Assembly: GCA_964474905.1 (NCBI GenBank)
Contig: CAYYUP010000020.1
Span: 24,203 to 88,202, forward strand
Direction: 5' to 3'
Length of the DNA stretch: 64,000 nt
Source of the DNA: JADJRG01 sp964474905
Lineage (GTDB): Bacteria > Myxococcota_A > Polyangia > Nannocystales > Nannocystaceae
The position numbers and the translations under genes are program-made. Below the pieces are notes generated by a model. That model did not search any database and was not told where the DNA came from. It saw only the letters and a program-made list of their open reading frames with translations. Every line of letters starts with the position of its first letter. The first letter of the stretch is position 1. Of the stretch, positions 53,962-63,246 are shown one piece after another.

Positions 53962-56658
53962 ATGCCCTCTCCAACTTCCAGCTCGCCCCCTCGACACCTG
54001 AGCGCGTCCGATAAGCGCCCCCAGCCCCGGAAAATCGAGATGCTCGCGCTCGGCTTGGTCACCGCGGCCGCGGTGTTTGGCGCCTGCATGCAGCGGTCCG
54101 ACGAAGAGCCCAGCAACACCGACAGAGCCAGCGCACCGACGCCTGCGCCCACCCAGGGCAACGACGCAGCTGCTGCGTCCGCAAGCCCGCCGCCACCGGC
54201 GTTGCCGGCCGGTCTCTGGAGCGATCAAGGCTGCACCGCCCAGGGCTGTCACGGCGGCATCGAGCCGATCCGGCGACCCGAAACGGGCATGTTTAAAGCT
54301 CTGCAAAAACTCGGCCGCAAGCACGGCGATGCCGACGGCTGCATCGTCTGCCACGGTGGCGATCCCCAGGCAACCCAGGCAGCCGAGGCCCACCGCGGCT
54401 CACCGGCTTCGCTCACGGCAGCCGGCGGCGCCGACGGATTCTTCGCCGATCCGGCCTCGCCCTGGGTCAACAAGCAGACCTGCGGGCTCTGCCACCCAAA
54501 GCTGGTGCGCGCCCAATGGGCAAGCCTGATGATGACCGAAGCCGGCAAGATCCAAGGCACAACTTGGTCCTTTGGCGCCAGCGCTGATGCCGACCCCTAT
54601 AAACATATTTGGGGCAATTACGCGGCCAAAAACCCCGACGATCCCGCGGACAGAATCGGCACCGACGCCTATCGCGAATACATGGCCGCCAAGTCTAAGG
54701 CCCACCCCAACGTCTTTACCGACGAACAGCTGCCCCTGCCGCCAGCGCCGAGCCTCGAGACCTTTGACGAACTCCGCCGCGATCCCTCCAAAGCGGTCTT
54801 CACCTACATCCGCAGCGAATGTCAACGCTGTCACCTGGGTGTTAAGGGCCGCTCGCGTCGCGGTGATTACCGCGGCATGGGCTGCGGCGCCTGTCATATC
54901 CCCTACAGCAACGAGGGACGCTACGAAGGCGGCGATGCACAGGTCTCGGACAAGCCCGGACATATGCTGGTGCACAGCATCCAGGCCACCCGCGACGCGC
55001 AGGTGATCCTCGACCGGGATGCCGCCGAGGCCGACGTCGCCCGGGCTGATGCAGCACACAAAAAGGCCGGCATCGCCTACAGCGGCATCCCGGTCGAGAC
55101 CTGCACCACCTGCCACAATCGCGGTAAACGGATCGGGGTCTCGTATCAAGGGCTGATGGAGGCCGCCTGGGCCTCTCCCTACACCGAAGGCGGCGGCGGT
55201 CAGCTACAACTGCACTCCAAGCATTACATCTCGATGGAGAAGGATGTGCACCTGGAGCGCGGCATGCTCTGCCAGGATTGCCACACCTCGGGCGATGTGC
55301 ACAGCGACGGTTTTTTGGTCGGCGCCAACCTGGGGGCGATCGAGATCGAATGCACAGACTGTCACGGCACGCCCTCCAGCTACCCCTGGGAGCTACCGCT
55401 TGGCTACGGCGACGAAAACGGCCCCGGCAAGACCGCAAAGGGCCCGGCGCGCGGGGTCGCGACCAAACTCGAAGAGCACCTGCGACGCGGCGCGGTCGCG
55501 AAGGGCAAGCACGACGGCCACCTGCTGAGCGCCCGCGGCAACCCCTTTCCAGAGATCGTACGCGTCGGCGATCGCATCCTCCTGCACCTCGCGAGCGGCC
55601 GCGATCTCTGGCTCGATCCACTGCGCCTCAAGGCCGACACTGGCGCCCTCTCCCGCGAGGCCGAGGTGGCGATGGTGCACGCCAATAAACATATCGAAAC
55701 CATGGAGTGCTACTCCTGCCATTCGTCGTGGGCCCCACAATGCTACGGCTGCCACGTCGAGATCGACTACCGCAAGTCAGAGACCTTTGATTGGGTCGCC
55801 GCCGGTCGCCTTCACCAGGATCCCGCCCACCGCAGCGACCGCGGCGAGGCCGGCTACGACCTCGGGCTCTTGGGCAAGGTCACCGAAATGCGCTCCTACA
55901 TGCGCTGGGAGGATCCGCCCCTGGGCATCAACGGCGAAGGCCGCGTGAGCCCGCTGATCCCCGGCTGCCAAGTGTCGGCGACAGTGCTCGGCCCCTACGG
56001 CGAAGAGCTGACCTTAAACAAGGTCTACAGGACCCCGCCCGGCACCGAGGGCGGTGGCGCCAAGGGCCAGCTCTCGATCGACATGAGCCCGGTGCACCCG
56101 CATACCGTCGGCAAGGCGCGCAGCTGCGAATCCTGCCACGGTTCGGCCAAGGCGCTCGGCTACGGCATCGGCGGCGGTGCGATGACAGCCCCCTGGAATA
56201 CCGACAAGATCGTCGACCTGGCGACCGCCGACGGACAGGTGATTCCACAGCGTGCGCAGACCCAAATCGCCGGCATCGCCGGGCTCATCGATTGGTCCGC
56301 AATCGTCAGTCCCGAGGGCAAGCAGCTACAAACCGTCGGCCATCACTTCCGCGGCTCAGGTCCTCTCTCCGACGCCCAACGTCAAAGCCTGGACCGCCAC
56401 GACGTCTGCCTGGGCTGCCACCAAGAGTTGCCAAGCGCGAGCCTGGCGGTCGACCTGCTGCACCATATCGCAGCCGTCACCGGCGACGTGCCCCACACCC
56501 GCAAAGAGCACGATTCGCTGGTCCGCAGCATCTTGCTGACCTCGGCCTGGACCGAAGTTTTAGGTCCGATCGGCCTGCTTAGCCTGCTCGGCGGCGGCCT
56601 CTTTGTATGGCTCCGTCGCCGCCGAAACAAGCGCTCCCAGACGCCGCCAAGTCCCTAG
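53962..56658 (+). CDS. Dodecahaem-type cytochrome c lipoprotein with C-terminal membrane anchor
   Basis: This product of about 898 residues has eleven CxxCH haem motifs (CIVCH, CGLCH, CQRCH, CGACH, CTTCH, CQDCH, CTDCH, CYSCH, CYGCH, CESCH, CLGCH) and one CX4CH variant (CTAQGCH). The N-terminus holds a hydrophobic segment ending in lipobox FGAC; I chose the ATG at 53962 because it leaves the positive stretch DKRPQPRK before that segment. The frame is open to a TTG at 53911, and ATG 54040 is an alternative without charges. Near the C-terminus a hydrophobic helix (VLGPIGLLSLLGGGLFVWL) followed by RRRRNKR anchors the protein. It is likely an exported electron carrier. Its stop interlocks with the convergent gene in CTAG at 56655-56658. 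Confidence 0.85.
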   Translation: MPSPTSSSPPRHLSASDKRPQPRKIEMLALGLVTAAAVFGACMQRSDEEPSNTDRASAPTPAPTQGNDAAAASASPPPPALPAGLWSDQGCTAQGCHGGIEPIRRPETGMFKALQKLGRKHGDADGCIVCHGGDPQATQAAEAHRGSPASLTAAGGADGFFADPASPWVNKQTCGLCHPKLVRAQWASLMMTEAGKIQGTTWSFGASADADPYKHIWGNYAAKNPDDPADRIGTDAYREYMAAKSKAHPNVFTDEQLPLPPAPSLETFDELRRDPSKAVFTYIRSECQRCHLGVKGRSRRGDYRGMGCGACHIPYSNEGRYEGGDAQVSDKPGHMLVHSIQATRDAQVILDRDAAEADVARADAAHKKAGIAYSGIPVETCTTCHNRGKRIGVSYQGLMEAAWASPYTEGGGGQLQLHSKHYISMEKDVHLERGMLCQDCHTSGDVHSDGFLVGANLGAIEIECTDCHGTPSSYPWELPLGYGDENGPGKTAKGPARGVATKLEEHLRRGAVAKGKHDGHLLSARGNPFPEIVRVGDRILLHLASGRDLWLDPLRLKADTGALSREAEVAMVHANKHIETMECYSCHSSWAPQCYGCHVEIDYRKSETFDWVAAGRLHQDPAHRSDRGEAGYDLGLLGKVTEMRSYMRWEDPPLGINGEGRVSPLIPGCQVSATVLGPYGEELTLNKVYRTPPGTEGGGAKGQLSIDMSPVHPHTVGKARSCESCHGSAKALGYGIGGGAMTAPWNTDKIVDLATADGQVIPQRAQTQIAGIAGLIDWSAIVSPEGKQLQTVGHHFRGSGPLSDAQRQSLDRHDVCLGCHQELPSASLAVDLLHHIAAVTGDVPHTRKEHDSLVRSILLTSAWTEVLGPIGLLSLLGGGLFVWLRRRRNKRSQTPPSP

Positions 56659-57218
56659 AGTCCGTGCACAGATTCGATCGGCGTCGCCTCGTCCTCGCCG
56701 CTTTTGAAGCTCTGGGCGCGGCTGCTGTTGTCTTCGGCGTGCTGGGCTTCCCACTTGGCCGCAAGCTCGGGGTTGAGTTCGACCCGCCGACAGTCTGCGA
56801 TGTCCTCAGCCCTCGACTGGGCATCCTCGCCGGTGGCCTCGAGCGGCGTCCAATAGGTGCGGGTCTGGAAGAGCCCCGGCGTAATGTAGACCTTTAAGTG
56901 GTAGATCTTGCCAGCCTCAAAATTGCCGCTCACGGCCTCGTCCTGCTCTGAGATAAGCATGAATTGGTGCTCACCCGAGGGCACATCTACATAGAAATAC
57001 TGGTTGTTGCCGATGTAGCCGAGCAGGTCCGTGTCTTCGACAACATAGCCCGCTCCGCTAGGGAATCCCTGCGCCAGCACAAAATAGACCCGCGCGGCGT
57101 CCTCGGAGGGACCCGGGGCCTCGGGACCCTCGGCGTAATGCGAAAGACCCGCACAACCAGTGCCGAGCGAGAGGGCGAAGAACAACGGCAGTAGGAGTCG
57201 ACAGCTTGAGACGGACAT
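56655..57218 (-). CDS. DUF2846-like lipoprotein
   Basis: This 187-residue lipoprotein has lipobox GTGC and an acidic Pro-rich linker. The domain resembles DUF2846: ARVYFVLAQGFPSGAGYVVEDTDLLGYIGNNQYFYVDVPSGEHQFMLISE, followed by AGKIYHLKVYITPGLFQTRTYWTPL. These are beta-rich lipoproteins of unknown role. The last three bases before the convergent cytochrome stop form part of a shared CTAG. It lies 121 bp downstream of the channel gene on the same strand, so it could be read with it or alone. Confidence 0.75.
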   Translation of the reverse strand: MSVSSCRLLLPLFFALSLGTGCAGLSHYAEGPEAPGPSEDAARVYFVLAQGFPSGAGYVVEDTDLLGYIGNNQYFYVDVPSGEHQFMLISEQDEAVSGNFEAGKIYHLKVYITPGLFQTRTYWTPLEATGEDAQSRAEDIADCRRVELNPELAAKWEAQHAEDNSSRAQSFKSGEDEATPIESVHGL

Positions 57219-57339
57219 AGTGGAGTTTGGTGACTCTCACATAGATCTACCCGAGAGGGAACCTCGACAGCTCGACAGCTCCCCTGCTCCCGAATCCGTG
57301 CATCTCCGCCCATTGCGGCGACGGTGACGTACACCCCCG

Positions 57340-58431
57340 CTACCGACCCCTGACCACTCCGAGCCCCCCCCGCTCCCCGTGTTCGCCGATCCGACGGACA
57401 AGGCTTTGGTTTATCGGTTCGCGGAGCGAGCTGCCGGTCGGCAGCGCGAATGCGTAGTCCTGACGCTGGAAGGTACGCGGCAACAGCTCGATCGAGCCCC
57501 TGTGCGAAGCCTCGATCTCGACGCTCAGGATCGGCTCGTCGTGGACAAATGCGTCGATCTGCCCAGCCTCGATCGCCGACAGCCCCCCGCTCGAGTCGTC
57601 GAAAGAGCGGTAGTTGAGCTTCATCTCGCGAAGAAAAGCCTCACCGGTCGCGCCCCGAGCCGCGCCCACCCGCAGCTTGCTCAGGTCCTGCGGTCCGCTG
57701 ACCCGAGCCTCGAGGCGACCGATCGTCAGCGAGGTGGTGATCGAAGCGGTCAGGGTGGTCAGCACGATCAGCGAGACCAACATCCAGGTCATCGCCAGCA
57801 CCCGACCGGCACCGGTGACCGGCACCTTATCGCCGTAGCCGACGGTCGCCATCGTCACCACCGACCACCAGATACCCGCGGCTAGACCCGACGATGGCGG
57901 CCCCTGAAAATGCGGATTGCGGCGTCGCTCAAAGAGCCACATCAGGGCGCCAAAGAGCATCTGGAGCAGGGCAAACGCCATGACCAAACGGAGAAAGGAG
58001 GCCGTGAACACGGCGACAAAGACGTCGAACCAACCCTCGCCTGGCGCCTTTGCGATCGCGATCGCGAGCCCCGTAGTGTGAAAGGGATGGGTAAAATCGA
58101 CCCGTCGCTCGCGCTCTGCAGTGATCGTCAGGGCCGCGACCGCGATGTCGAGCGTGCCGTCTTCAAGGCCGCGAAAAAGACCCTCGAGATCGCGCTCTTC
58201 GAGCTCAAACGAGACACCGAGATCGCCAGCGATCGCCCGCCACAGCTCCAAGCTCGGACCCTCAAGCTCACCCGTCGGAGCACGCACGACAAAGGGCGGC
58301 GTCTCCTTGGTGCCGACCCGCAGCGGCGCCAGCACCTCGCCAGGGCTCGTCTGGGCACTCGCGACCCGAGGTGCGGCCAGAGCCCCGATGCCGAGCCCGA
58401 GGGCGAGCAACATGCCGTGCGCGCGCTTCAT
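57340..58431 (-). CDS. GluR0-like glutamate-receptor-type ligand-gated potassium channel
   Basis: This 363-residue protein follows the layout of prokaryotic ionotropic glutamate receptors. A signal peptide (cleavage after ASAQ) is followed by the first half of a periplasmic-binding-protein domain (PLRVGTKETPPFVV, GTLDIAVAALTITAERERRVDFTHPF). A two-helix pore module then interrupts it: helix about 145-167, pore loop with the K+ filter TVGYGD at 196-201, and helix about 209-235. The second half of the binding domain is at about 240-345 (LRVGAARGATGEAFL, DAFVHDEPILS). The start at 58431 is preferred over 58560, since the longer frame adds an Arg/Ser-rich stretch. It follows the CBS gene by 28 bp. 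The ligand could be an amino acid. Confidence 0.88.
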   Translation of the reverse strand: MKRAHGMLLALGLGIGALAAPRVASAQTSPGEVLAPLRVGTKETPPFVVRAPTGELEGPSLELWRAIAGDLGVSFELEERDLEGLFRGLEDGTLDIAVAALTITAERERRVDFTHPFHTTGLAIAIAKAPGEGWFDVFVAVFTASFLRLVMAFALLQMLFGALMWLFERRRNPHFQGPPSSGLAAGIWWSVVTMATVGYGDKVPVTGAGRVLAMTWMLVSLIVLTTLTASITTSLTIGRLEARVSGPQDLSKLRVGAARGATGEAFLREMKLNYRSFDDSSGGLSAIEAGQIDAFVHDEPILSVEIEASHRGSIELLPRTFQRQDYAFALPTGSSLREPINQSLVRRIGEHGERGGLGVVRGR

Positions 58432-58459
58432 CGCCGCCGCCAGCATAACCCAGGCCGCC

Positions 58460-58882
58460 CTACTCCGCCGCGAGCAGCTCTCGCGCGACCCGCAGGAGGT
58501 CGATGTAGCTGACGATGCCGACGAGCTCGGCGGTCGTTCGGTCGAGCACCGGCAACGCACCGATCCGAAACTCGATCATCAGATCACAGGCCGCGATCAC
58601 GTCCTCGCCGGAGTCAACGCTGACGACGTCGGTGCTCATCACCGACGAGAGCGCGGTGTCCATCAGCCCGTCCGCCTGCTCTGGATGATCGAGCTCCTCG
58701 ATCACCGGCAGCCGGTACTCGCGAAGATCACGGTCGGAGACCAGCCCCAAAAGCCGGCGCTCGTCATCGATCACCGGCAGGTGACGGATATCTTGGTCCT
58801 CGAGGAGGGAGAGCGCCCGGCGTACGGTGTCGGTGGCCTTCGCGGTGACAAGCGACGGGGTCATGATGTCGGCTATCTGCAT
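58460..58882 (-). CDS. Tandem CBS-domain protein
   Basis: This 140-residue cytoplasmic protein contains two CBS motifs: IADIMTPSLVTAKATDTVRRALSLLEDQDIRHLPVIDDERRLLGLVSDRDL and the second after a short linker with SVMSTDVVSVDSGEDVIAACDLMIEFRIGALPVLDRTTAELVGIVSYIDLL. CBS pairs bind adenine nucleotides or similar ligands and sense energy state. GGAG lies 8 bases before the ATG at 58882; the longer frame has no domain. It is the first gene of a two-gene unit with the channel (28 bp), so it may tune expression or gating, but this is only inferred. Confidence 0.88.
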   Translation of the reverse strand: MQIADIMTPSLVTAKATDTVRRALSLLEDQDIRHLPVIDDERRLLGLVSDRDLREYRLPVIEELDHPEQADGLMDTALSSVMSTDVVSVDSGEDVIAACDLMIEFRIGALPVLDRTTAELVGIVSYIDLLRVARELLAAE

Positions 58883-59211
58883 CGGTATTCTCCGGTCCCG
58901 AGAGTGATGGCCGAGCGAACGCCGAGCAAGCGAATAAGCGCCTCTGAGCGGGCAAACGCAATGTCTGCCGGGCACCGCCACCGGCCACGGACCTCCGAAC
59001 ACATTTCTTCAAGGACACGCCGATTCGAGGCCTGACAGACCGCGCCCAACCGACCCGCTCCAGCTCCGCGCGGGACCGACGAGCGAGCGATCAAAATCCG
59101 GGCGCAGGGGCCCAAAGTCGCTCAAAATAACTTCTGCTTTGGCACATTCAGCGGCCAGGGGCGCCGCAGATCGCAATTACGGCGCTGTTCAGCGATAGTG
59201 AACCTGCGAGC
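58883..59211. other. Divergent intergenic region
   Basis: This 329-base region separates the CBS gene and the histidine kinase gene. I see no coding frame or clear promoter boxes, but promoters for both directions must be here. Confidence 0.5.
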
Positions 59212-60213
59212 ATGACCGCCGACGAGCACACACGGCCGACGCCAAGCGAGCTCGAAGAGGAGAACAGGCGCCTACAAAAAGCCCTGGCCGACGCCCGCGA
59301 GGCTGCGGACACCACAGCCCGCCTGGTCTCCGCACAGTTCGTCAAAATCGAAGAGACGATGGCGCTGCTCGAGGAGAAGATCGAGCTCGAGGGCGAACTT
59401 CGAGACAGCCTGGGCGAAGAGTTGGTCGCCGCCGAAATCCGCCAGCACGAACTCAACGAGGCCCGGCAACGCGCCGACGCGGCAAATCATGCAAAAAGCT
59501 CCTTTCTCGCGAGCATGAGCCACGAGCTGCGCACCCCGCTAAACGCGATCATTGGCTACGCCGAGTTCCTCGTCGAAGAGCGCAGCGACATCGATGAAGA
59601 GGAATCCGCCGATGTGATCACCAAGATCGCCGCCGCCGGTCGCCACCTCCTCGGGCTGATCAACGACATCCTCGATCTCTCAAAAATCGAGGCCGGCAAG
59701 ATGGAGCTCTTTGTCGAGCACCTCGAGGTCGCAGTGATCCTAGGCGAGGTCATCGCGACTCTGAAACCGCTCGCCGATGCCCACAACAACAGGCTGACGG
59801 TCGAGGTCGATCCAATGATCGGCACCATGCACAGTGATTCGACCAAATTCCGCCAGATCCTCCTCAATCTCCTGAGCAACGCCTGCAAGTTCACCGAATC
59901 TGGCGACATCATCCTACGGGCAAAGCGCGGACTATTAGGCGACGCGGCGAGCATCGTGATCGAAGTCGAAGACAGCGGCATCGGCATCGCCGAGGACAAG
60001 CTCGCCCGCCTCTTTCAGCCCTTCATCCAGGCCGATGTCACCACCTCCAGCCGCTACGGCGGCACCGGGCTCGGCCTCGCGATCAGCAAGCGACTTTGTC
60101 AACTCATGGGCGGCAGCATCACGGCCACAAGCACACTCGGCCGCGGCTCGATCTTTAAGGTCGAGCTGCCCTGCGCGGTGCCCAGTGAGCCCGAGGATTC
60201 GCCGACGACCTAG
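59212..60213 (+). CDS. Soluble sensor histidine kinase with coiled-coil N-terminus
   Basis: This 333-residue kinase has no transmembrane helix. The N-terminal 90 residues form a long coiled coil (ELEEENRRLQKALADAREAAD). The dimerisation and phosphoacceptor site is SMSHELRTPLNAI with His104. The ATPase domain (about 205-320) shows the N box LLNLLSNACKF, the G1 box DSGIGI and the G2 box GGTGLGLAI. No receiver or sensing domain such as PAS is attached, and no response regulator lies next to it, so the partner is unknown. Its stop interlocks with the convergent peroxiredoxin-like gene in CTAG at 60210-60213. Confidence 0.92.
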   Translation: MTADEHTRPTPSELEEENRRLQKALADAREAADTTARLVSAQFVKIEETMALLEEKIELEGELRDSLGEELVAAEIRQHELNEARQRADAANHAKSSFLASMSHELRTPLNAIIGYAEFLVEERSDIDEEESADVITKIAAAGRHLLGLINDILDLSKIEAGKMELFVEHLEVAVILGEVIATLKPLADAHNNRLTVEVDPMIGTMHSDSTKFRQILLNLLSNACKFTESGDIILRAKRGLLGDAASIVIEVEDSGIGIAEDKLARLFQPFIQADVTTSSRYGGTGLGLAISKRLCQLMGGSITATSTLGRGSIFKVELPCAVPSEPEDSPTT

Positions 60214-60773
60214 GACTGCGAAGCGTTACCGACTGCGTGCTCGCTCAGGAAGCGCGAGACCACATCGAGGGCGACATGATCGGCGATGTGTTCACCGTAA
60301 AAGGCGAGACGGATCACGCCTTCGGGATCGATCAAAAAGTCGGCGGGCACCCGCGTCACCGGGCCGTTGACCTCGCCATGGGGGATAAAACCCGCCTCGC
60401 GAGCGACCTTGCCGTAGCGCAACGAGGCGCGCGTGAACATCTTGCGGAGCGATCGTTCGACCTCGTAGATGCGGTAGGCGTCCATCTCGGGATCGGCGAT
60501 CAAATCGAAGGGCGGCGCCTTGGTGGCGATGTACTCGTGGAGCTTCGCCGCCGCCGATTGAAAGAAGCGCAGATGACGAAAATGGACCCCCGCAAAGCGG
60601 CTCGACCACTCGCCTGTGATCCGGTGGATCTCGTAATTGCAGAGCGGGCAAGAGGCGAAACGAGAGAACGAAAGCCAGATCGGCATGCCGCGAAGCTCGG
60701 AGAGCTTGAGCGCCTCGCCTCTGAGGGTCGTGAAGGCGTACTCGGGAGCGACCATTCCTACGGTAAGCGGCAT
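60210..60773 (-). CDS. Peroxiredoxin/AhpC-TSA-like thioredoxin-fold protein
   Basis: This 187-residue protein is of the peroxiredoxin-like (AhpC/TSA) thioredoxin fold: APEYAFTTLRGEALKLSELRGMPIWLSFSRFASCPLCNYEIH. The CPLC pair is in the place of the peroxidatic cysteine, an unusual CxxC rather than the T/SxxC of typical peroxiredoxins. After it come HLRFFQSAAAKL, FDLIADPEMDAYRIYEV and the C-terminal FLIDPEGVIRLAFYGEHIAD. The ATG at 60773 is chosen because it starts the fold; the frame runs 32 codons further but into Arg/Ser/Cys-rich sequence. It follows the FAD monooxygenase gene by 96 bp on the same strand. Confidence 0.82.
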   Translation of the reverse strand: MPLTVGMVAPEYAFTTLRGEALKLSELRGMPIWLSFSRFASCPLCNYEIHRITGEWSSRFAGVHFRHLRFFQSAAAKLHEYIATKAPPFDLIADPEMDAYRIYEVERSLRKMFTRASLRYGKVAREAGFIPHGEVNGPVTRVPADFLIDPEGVIRLAFYGEHIADHVALDVVSRFLSEHAVGNASQS

Positions 60774-60869
60774 CAGATTCTCGGGCTCACAGGACGCTAG
60801 TACCAATAACCAAGGCCAGCAAGGGGAGCCGCTTGGATCCGCGAAAAGAAGTCGGAGCCGGGAGCACAA

Positions 60870-62126
60870 TCATCGGGATTCGCGCCCCTGCCGAAGACCC
60901 CAGCTCAGTGAACGCCCCTGCTCCACCATCGCCTGCACCAGTGCCAGACGACGGGCCGCGTAGACACCGAGGGCAGCGTCGATCTCTTGGAGGTCGACGA
61001 GCGAGCGCACGAGGATGAGCGCATCGTAGATCGCCGTGCGCACACCACTGCCGGTGATCGGCGAGGCCAAGTGCGCCGCGTCGCCGATCAAGACCGCACC
61101 GGAGCGGGCGATACGCGGAACGATCAGCTCTTGCACCGGATGCAGCGTCACCGCGTCGACCTCGACCGAGCGCTCGATGAGCTCGTGCACATGCGCCGGC
61201 CAGAGAGGCTCGATGCTCGCGTGAAGATCGTCCTGGACCGCCTGCGAGCAGTCGCCCCTCGCGATCCCAAAACGATGCTGTACATCATCCTGCAAAAGGC
61301 CCAATTCGGCCCCTAGGCGCTCCTTGGGGACCCCGTAGTACCAGGACCAGGAAAGCCGACGCGCGCCCTCTAGGACCTCACCACCGGCCCCCGGGACCGG
61401 GTAGGCGATGAAATGCTGCCGAGCGTGCGGCACGATATGCAGCGCCGGATTGCCAAAAAATGCCGCCCGCGCAGGCTCGCTGAGGGCCGACTCCTCTAGG
61501 AGACCGCGCCAGAGGATGTAACCGGCGTACTCGGGGATCAGGCGCTCGCCGACCACCGCATCGCGGACCACTGAGCGCCGACCATCGGCGCCGACGACCA
61601 TGTCAAAGCGCTGATTACGACCGCCGCCAATCCTGATCTGCAGGGGCTCTTGGTCGCTCAAGATGACCTCGTCGACCGTCGCCGGCGCCCGGATTTTGCG
61701 GTCCTGAACGTGCTCGCGTAGAGAGTCGATCAGCAGATGATGAGCGGTCACCGGCAGCTCAAAGCGCTCCCCCCGGGAGCGACCTTCGATGATCACGCGA
61801 CGCTCTCGCAAAAGGATGTGGGGCGGCTCGCGGTCGACATCACCGGTAACGGCAGCGATCAAATCGAGGTCGATTCCCAAGCCCGCACCGATGGGCCTAG
61901 CGCCCGCCAGCAAGCGCTCAAAGACGCAGACTTCGATGTCGAGCTGGCCCAAGAGGATCGCTGTGCAAAGTCCCCCCATCGAAGCACCGACGATCGCCAC
62001 CGTCGGCTCTGAAGTCGCGGCCGAGCGCTTACCCACGGATCTACGATGCTCTGATGCCATCAGGGCGTCCAGCTTCTGCAGACCAAAGGGCAGAGACGCA
62101 CCGCGACCGGGCGAATCCGTCGGCAT
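60870..62126 (-). CDS. FAD-dependent monooxygenase (aromatic hydroxylase type)
   Basis: This 418-residue flavoprotein is of the class A monooxygenase type. The FAD dinucleotide fold appears as VAIVGASMGGLCTAILLGQLDIEVCVFER (GxGxxG is GASMGG), the DG motif as FDMVVGADGRRSVVRDAV, and the GD motif as VLIGDAAHLASPITGSG. The middle region GYILWRGLLEE resembles 2,6-dihydroxypyridine hydroxylase and relatives. The substrate is unknown. The first ATG (62126) gives 40 residues before the fold; an ATG at 62060 is also possible. The peroxiredoxin-like gene follows after 96 bp. Confidence 0.87.
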   Translation of the reverse strand: MPTDSPGRGASLPFGLQKLDALMASEHRRSVGKRSAATSEPTVAIVGASMGGLCTAILLGQLDIEVCVFERLLAGARPIGAGLGIDLDLIAAVTGDVDREPPHILLRERRVIIEGRSRGERFELPVTAHHLLIDSLREHVQDRKIRAPATVDEVILSDQEPLQIRIGGGRNQRFDMVVGADGRRSVVRDAVVGERLIPEYAGYILWRGLLEESALSEPARAAFFGNPALHIVPHARQHFIAYPVPGAGGEVLEGARRLSWSWYYGVPKERLGAELGLLQDDVQHRFGIARGDCSQAVQDDLHASIEPLWPAHVHELIERSVEVDAVTLHPVQELIVPRIARSGAVLIGDAAHLASPITGSGVRTAIYDALILVRSLVDLQEIDAALGVYAARRLALVQAMVEQGRSLSWGLRQGRESR

Positions 62127-62229
62127 CGACGCGCCCGGACAGCACGCCGCGCGCTAGAGCCCCCGCATGGTTCTACACGGGGCTCGCCGACCCCGGGAAT
62201 CGCCACCTGCAGGAGCGCGTACCCTGGAC

Positions 62230-63192
62230 ATGGCAACCGCATGGTGGCTCTCACTCGCGCTCCTTCTCACCTCGAATGACATCGAGTCGAAGGTCGATCA
62301 GCTGCGCGCCAGCTCCGAGAGCGACGTCGACGACACAGAGCAGAGCCCACTGACCAATGGTCGCCATTACTACGCCTCGAACGAGCGCGACCTCCATCTC
62401 TTCGCCGAAGATGTCGAGGATCGCGGCGGCCTCATCGTCGCCGTCGCTGCAGATCCCGGCTATACGCTCGCCGCCTGGGCCGATGCAGATGCGCTCGTAT
62501 TTGTCGATCTCGACCCGGCGATCGTCGACCTCCATCGGATCTACGCAGCCTTCTTTCGGGCCGCTGACAACAGCGAGGATTTTCGCCGACTCTGGCACAA
62601 AAAGGGCGTCGCGACGGCCGAAGAGCTGATCACCAACGCGGCCGAGGAGACCGGCGACGCGGCCCGGCTGCTCGCGATTTACGCGGAGGCAAGGCCGGCC
62701 ATCGAGCGCCGCTTCGCCGACCTCACACGCCGCTTTGCCCAACGGCATGTCGCCTGGTTCCTCAGCGACCAGGCGCTCTACGATCGCGTCGCAAAGCTCG
62801 CACGCACCGATCGGGTACTCGCGCTCCGCGGCGACCTCACGCGTTCTGGACAGGTCCGCGATTTAGCGCGCAGGCTCGACGAAGCCGACCTCGACATCTC
62901 CCTGCTCTACCTCTCCAACGCCGAGCAGTATTTTATGTACAAAGAGGCCTTTCGCGCCAACATGCTCGCCCTACCGCTCGCCGAGAACTGCCAGGTCCTG
63001 CGCACCCTCCCGGGCCGCCCCGCCGGCTTCGAATACATCGTCCAGGACGGCGCCGATTTCCAGGCTCGCGTCGGCGACCCCAAGGTTCGCTCGGTCTACA
63101 AGATTCGCGGCCTCAAACGGGGCCAACACCTCAAGGGTCGCACCCACTACACCGTGCCCTCGACCCTACCGCCGGCGCCCCGACTGCGCTGA
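62230..63192 (+). CDS. LIC_10091-like protein (Rossmann-like)
   Basis: This product of 320 residues starts at ATG 62230 with a short hydrophobic stretch (WWLSLALLLTS) that may be an uncleaved signal. The main domain resembles the LIC_10091 family from Leptospira: YYASNERDLHLFAEDVEDRGGLIVAVAADPGYTLAAWADADALVFVDLDPAIVDLHRIY, then LALRGDLTRSGQVRDLARRLDEADLDISLLYLSNAEQYF. The fold is like SAM-dependent methyltransferases (DLDP motif), though typical SAM residues are not fully evident. I am only partly sure of the family; enzymatic activity is not known. It is convergent with the ychJ-like gene. Confidence 0.65.
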   Translation: MATAWWLSLALLLTSNDIESKVDQLRASSESDVDDTEQSPLTNGRHYYASNERDLHLFAEDVEDRGGLIVAVAADPGYTLAAWADADALVFVDLDPAIVDLHRIYAAFFRAADNSEDFRRLWHKKGVATAEELITNAAEETGDAARLLAIYAEARPAIERRFADLTRRFAQRHVAWFLSDQALYDRVAKLARTDRVLALRGDLTRSGQVRDLARRLDEADLDISLLYLSNAEQYFMYKEAFRANMLALPLAENCQVLRTLPGRPAGFEYIVQDGADFQARVGDPKVRSVYKIRGLKRGQHLKGRTHYTVPSTLPPAPRLR

Positions 63193-63246
63193 CGAAGCGG
63201 GCAGCGGCCCCTCGATCGACGCCCCATGAGCCGCCCACAAAGACCA

